From contig DIWD01000062.1 of assembly GCA_002428405.1 (NCBI GenBank), positions 8,418 to 72,417 on the forward strand: a stretch of DNA of 64,000 nt, written 5' to 3'. The notes below the pieces were generated by a model. It did not search any database and had not been told where the DNA came from. It saw only the letters and a program-made list of their open reading frames with translations. The first letter of the stretch is position 1. Every line of letters begins with the position of its first letter. This DNA is from a bacterium UBA6115 (GTDB taxonomy: Bacteria > Bacillota_A > Clostridia > Christensenellales > Aristaeellaceae). The translations under genes and the position numbers were made by a program. Of the stretch, positions 61,081 to 64,000 are shown piece after piece.

Positions 61081-61725
61081 TCAGTTGCCCCGGCGGCCCC
61101 GGCCGCCCCTGTTCTGGGCTCCGTCGTTCTGGATATCGCCTGACTGGTTCTGGTTCCCATACACCGCGATGTTGTTATCGTTCGCCCAGCGATTACCGTT
61201 GCGGGTGCCCTGCCCGTTGCCGGGCTTGTCTGCGTTGCGCTGGAAGGCCTGCAGGTGGCTCTCAGACGCTCTCTTCAGCGCTTCGAACACATCCTTCACA
61301 TCATCCGGAAGCCCTTCCTGCGCAAGGAACGCCGCGTACATACCAATGTTGTGGACCTCCGCCGTCACGCCGATCTGGTAGATCTCCTGAAGTGTTTCCG
61401 GCAGGGCTACATGCTCCGTGGCCGTATCCGCGGGTACCGGCACGTTGTAAGCTGCGAACAGCGGCAGCAGGTGTTCAACATGGGTCCCCTCTGCCTTCAT
61501 GATGTTGGTGAAGGGCCGGTCTACTCCGAATTTTGCGATGATTGCCTTGTACTCAGCCTGAGCCAGGTACTCGTCCTGGATCGCGTAGGTCAGCATTTGC
61601 TCGATCGTGTAGGTCTCGCCTTCCTTGACTGCGGCAGCCCCGAAATCATCCGACGCCAGCCCTATCACCGGAAGTGCGATCGCCAGCATCAGGGCCAGCG
61701 CGCTCATCCATTTCCTTGTCTTCAT
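61081..61725 (-). CDS. Secreted ferritin-like DUF2202 protein with RGG-like tail
   Basis: The ATG at 61725 has GAGG nine bases upstream and gives 214 residues. A signal peptide (MSALALMLAIALPVIGLASD region) is followed by a four-helix ferritin-like DUF2202 domain at 35-165 with metal-ligand pairs: QDEYLAQAEY near 52, KAEGTHVEHLL near 75, TAEVHNIGMY near 117 and ASESHLQAF near 145. Such proteins bind two iron ions and handle iron or peroxide. The tail (residues 167-214) is low-complexity, rich in Asn, Gln, Gly and Arg, and ends GGRGRRGN. It is not a virion-structure family and lies inside the tail operon with its own terminator, so it is a moron gene. Confidence 0.82.
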   Translation of the reverse strand: MKTRKWMSALALMLAIALPVIGLASDDFGAAAVKEGETYTIEQMLTYAIQDEYLAQAEYKAIIAKFGVDRPFTNIMKAEGTHVEHLLPLFAAYNVPVPADTATEHVALPETLQEIYQIGVTAEVHNIGMYAAFLAQEGLPDDVKDVFEALKRASESHLQAFQRNADKPGNGQGTRNGNRWANDNNIAVYGNQNQSGDIQNDGAQNRGGRGRRGN

Positions 61726-61889
61726 TTTCTTTACCTCTTTCCTTTCATTCCGGCATTTCTTTGCCGCAATCACATCCTAACCGGGGACTGTGGCGAAACT
61801 GTGTTTATGGATAGGAGATTTTGCGGAAGATGTATGGACGAAAGATGAACAGTCATAATGACCGATGAACGCAGAAAATGCCCAGCTCG

Positions 61890-64000
61890 TCAAGGCATTC
61901 TGAGCCCCCGTCCCTGGTGCTGACGCCGGGTCAGCGCCGCAATCTCAATCGCCAGCGCCTGGATGTCTTTATCATACCGTATTTGAAAAGTGTTTCCGGT
62001 TAGGGTGACGTTACTCGACTGGTTGTAGGTCCTGCGGTTATCGCTGGACGCGTAGGCAACCGATCCCGTCTTTGCGGCGTCGGTGAGATAGCGGGCCGCA
62101 TTGGCCACGACCTTTGCCTGTGCTCGGCTTTCCAACAGCAGGCCCTGGCCCCAGCCTTTCATGGTCATCCGGCCTACCTCATCCCGGAACACCCTGGAGG
62201 GAGAACGAATATCCAGTTCGCGCTTGGCTGCAAGGATCGCTGCACGGGACGCTTGCACCATTGCTCTGACTACGCCTGACTGTCCCGCACGAATACCCGC
62301 GCTCAATCCTGCCATGGCAAGCATGCCCTGGGGGTAAAGCAGACCGGGATGGAAGAGGCTTTGCATGGTTTGCGTAAATCGCTCAGCCAGAGCCTTAGCT
62401 GCACTGGGCAGGTCATAGGAAGTCAGACCTTGGCCGATGCCGGCGGCTACATTTTGGCCAACGGGGACCATGCGCGTACTCGGGGACTGGATTCCCAGCG
62501 CGGCGTTGATGGCCGCTTCGAGGTTGCCTGCTGTGGTTTCAGCATCCGTAGACCAGCCTGCCTGTGCCATGGCGCTGCTGATTCCGGCCACGATGTTCTC
62601 GCCGACTTCGGCGGTTTCAAGATTGGATACAAAGGTCAGGATGGCCTGAAGGTTGGCCATGTCCTCTTCGCTGACGCCTTTACCCGCTTTGATGGCCGCG
62701 ACGACCTCTGCTACATAGGTTTGCAGCCCCGCCAGGTTTTCTCCGCTCATCTTGTCGCCGAGTTCCTGGTTCACCGCGCCTTTCGCGCCTAGGCCAAACC
62801 AGTCAAAGTCCAGGATCCCACCCTTGGCCTTCAGGTAGTTTTGCAGCTGCACATTGAGCATCTTCACGAAGTTCATGGTGCTGTAGCCCCATTTGCCGCT
62901 GGTGAAATCACCAGGCGCTGTGACTTCCTGCGCAGCCTCTGCGACCGCTTCCGGGGTGCCCGTCACCTTGGGGGTAATGAGCACATGCAGGGTGCCGTCT
63001 TCCTCATAAGCCATGAGGGTGTCCGCGCTGATCTTGCTGGCCGGAACGAGGTTGACCGGAATCTCTTTGCCATTTTCCCAGAATGTCGCATTCGGGTCGT
63101 TCAGGACATCTTCCGGGTTTTCGTATCTCTCTGCCAACCTTACAATACCCTTCACTGTGACTGGGTTGGCTGCCATAAAGGCGTTGTAGGCGGTGAGGTC
63201 GTAACCGACGATACCAATCTTGCTTTCGATGTAGGTTGGTTTTGTCACGCCTTCCTTGTCTTGATATGCTGTAATGAGCGCGACCAGTTCCGCTTTGAGC
63301 GCGGTCTTGTCCACATTCGTCGCTTCAGCATACGCGCTGACAATGGCAGCTATCTGCGGGGAAGACAGCTTGGTGATGTCGATGCCTTCTGCCTCAAGAT
63401 AGCTTGTGACGGTTGCTGCAACTCCGCTTGGGGTGAGCGCTGCTGTCGTCGCACCGCCTGTCGCTTCTTCATAGGCCAGCACAAAGGCGGTTAGCCCGTT
63501 GGGAGACAAACCGGTGATATCCACCTTCTCCTTTTCCAGGTATTTGACGATGTAAGCAGTGATCTCATCCGGGGTGAGGGCGGTTACGTCCGCTCCGGTA
63601 GCCAGTTCTTTGTACGCTGCCACCATGGCGATGATGTTTGTCGGGGTGAGCCCGCTGACATCCGCGCCCAGAACGGTTTCCGCATAGCTGGATACATAGG
63701 CCACCAGACCTTGCGGCGTGAGGGATGCTTTGCTGGCGCCTTCTGCCACCTCGGTGTACTTGTCCACAAAGGCAGTCACCTTGGGCTGCAGCATGATGGC
63801 ATTTTCGGACTCGATGTACCCATCAACCATCGCCTGTGTGGTAATAGTACCGGGATTCTGTGCAAAAGTATCCCATCTCGCCTGTGCGCCTGTCATGTCC
63901 AGATCGGTGGCGATCTTGAGCACTTCCTCGGGCAGGGATAGAGAGAGCATTTCGCTCAGACCAGTCAGGGTGCCTTGGTGGTCGGTCACAAATTGTGTGA
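61890..64000 (-). CDS. Phage tail tape measure protein, C-terminal part (partial)
   Basis: The frame stays open to the window edge, so the N-terminal part lies beyond 64000; 703 residues are seen. The first 270 consist of roughly 33- to 35-residue repeats with the core LTPxxIxAxVxAYxE (for example TALTPDEITAYIVKYLEK and TGLSPNGLTAFVLAYEEA), in line with the rule that tape length sets tail length. Then come a low-complexity region, and two copies of the tape-measure C-terminal motif, LGIQSPSTRMVPVGQNVAAG and LDIRSPSRVFRDEVGRMTMK. The final part (NVTLTGNTFQIRYDKDIQAL) is usual for these proteins. It guides tail-tube assembly and is ejected with the DNA. Confidence 0.9.
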   Translation of the reverse strand, partial: TQFVTDHQGTLTGLSEMLSLSLPEEVLKIATDLDMTGAQARWDTFAQNPGTITTQAMVDGYIESENAIMLQPKVTAFVDKYTEVAEGASKASLTPQGLVAYVSSYAETVLGADVSGLTPTNIIAMVAAYKELATGADVTALTPDEITAYIVKYLEKEKVDITGLSPNGLTAFVLAYEEATGGATTAALTPSGVAATVTSYLEAEGIDITKLSSPQIAAIVSAYAEATNVDKTALKAELVALITAYQDKEGVTKPTYIESKIGIVGYDLTAYNAFMAANPVTVKGIVRLAERYENPEDVLNDPNATFWENGKEIPVNLVPASKISADTLMAYEEDGTLHVLITPKVTGTPEAVAEAAQEVTAPGDFTSGKWGYSTMNFVKMLNVQLQNYLKAKGGILDFDWFGLGAKGAVNQELGDKMSGENLAGLQTYVAEVVAAIKAGKGVSEEDMANLQAILTFVSNLETAEVGENIVAGISSAMAQAGWSTDAETTAGNLEAAINAALGIQSPSTRMVPVGQNVAAGIGQGLTSYDLPSAAKALAERFTQTMQSLFHPGLLYPQGMLAMAGLSAGIRAGQSGVVRAMVQASRAAILAAKRELDIRSPSRVFRDEVGRMTMKGWGQGLLLESRAQAKVVANAARYLTDAAKTGSVAYASSDNRRTYNQSSNVTLTGNTFQIRYDKDIQALAIEIAALTRRQHQGRGLRMP

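Overview
The window most likely comes from a strictly fermentative, Gram-positive-lineage anaerobe of the class Clostridia (Bacillota), probably an uncultured gut or digester type. This is inferred from the gene families: CUT1 sugar transporters without their own ATPase, a minimal two-gene SUF system (SmsC/SmsB), a GH105/GH112 glycan-use pair, a BspA-like secreted repeat protein, TldD/TldE, and a Clostridium-style serine-recombinase prophage. No 16S or tRNA gene is present to confirm it.

Positions 1-26700 are GC-rich chromosomal DNA. They start with the end of a sugar-binding protein followed by a GH105 unsaturated uronyl hydrolase and a GH112 phosphorylase, which probably act together on pectin (rhamnogalacturonan) fragments. 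Next come a GNAT acetyltransferase, a NatAB-type ABC exporter, an EamA transporter, SmsCB, an ECF sigma-factor operon with unusual small partner proteins, a rhomboid protease, TldE/TldD, and a GntR/LacI-type regulator divergent from a six-gene sugar operon. That operon runs binding protein, two permeases, PHP-type metallohydrolase, GH38-like DUF5054 protein, MBL-fold hydrolase. A VOC protein, an AraC/GyrI regulator and an alpha/beta hydrolase close the region.

Positions 26700-33900 are a scrambled zone. A small SH3 protein abuts a truncated, frameshifted IS630-type transposase fused to a multicopper-oxidase remnant. There is also an orphan hypothetical gene, a 1032-residue secreted repeat protein ending in a C39-like cysteine-peptidase domain, and a decayed serine recombinase.

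Positions 33900-43020 are an AT-rich catabolic island of clearly different base composition. It holds a DctPQM TRAP transporter, two tandem MmgE/PrpD paralogues of identical length, an MFS transporter, an XRE-cupin regulator and an opine-dehydrogenase-family enzyme. It lies between the decayed recombinase and two intact ones.

Positions 43500-64000 are a siphovirus-like prophage read entirely on the minus strand. From right to left: tape measure protein (cut by the window edge), a secreted ferritin-like DUF2202 'moron', distal tail protein, a 1417-residue tail protein with a long five-residue-period I-rich repeat, an 1835-residue fibre with seven Fn3-like repeats, a DUF6273-like tip protein, several small proteins, an NlpC/P60-like endolysin, holin, and a cassette of HTH/zinc protein, small protein and two large serine recombinases. 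Head, packaging and replication genes must lie beyond position 64000 or be absent.
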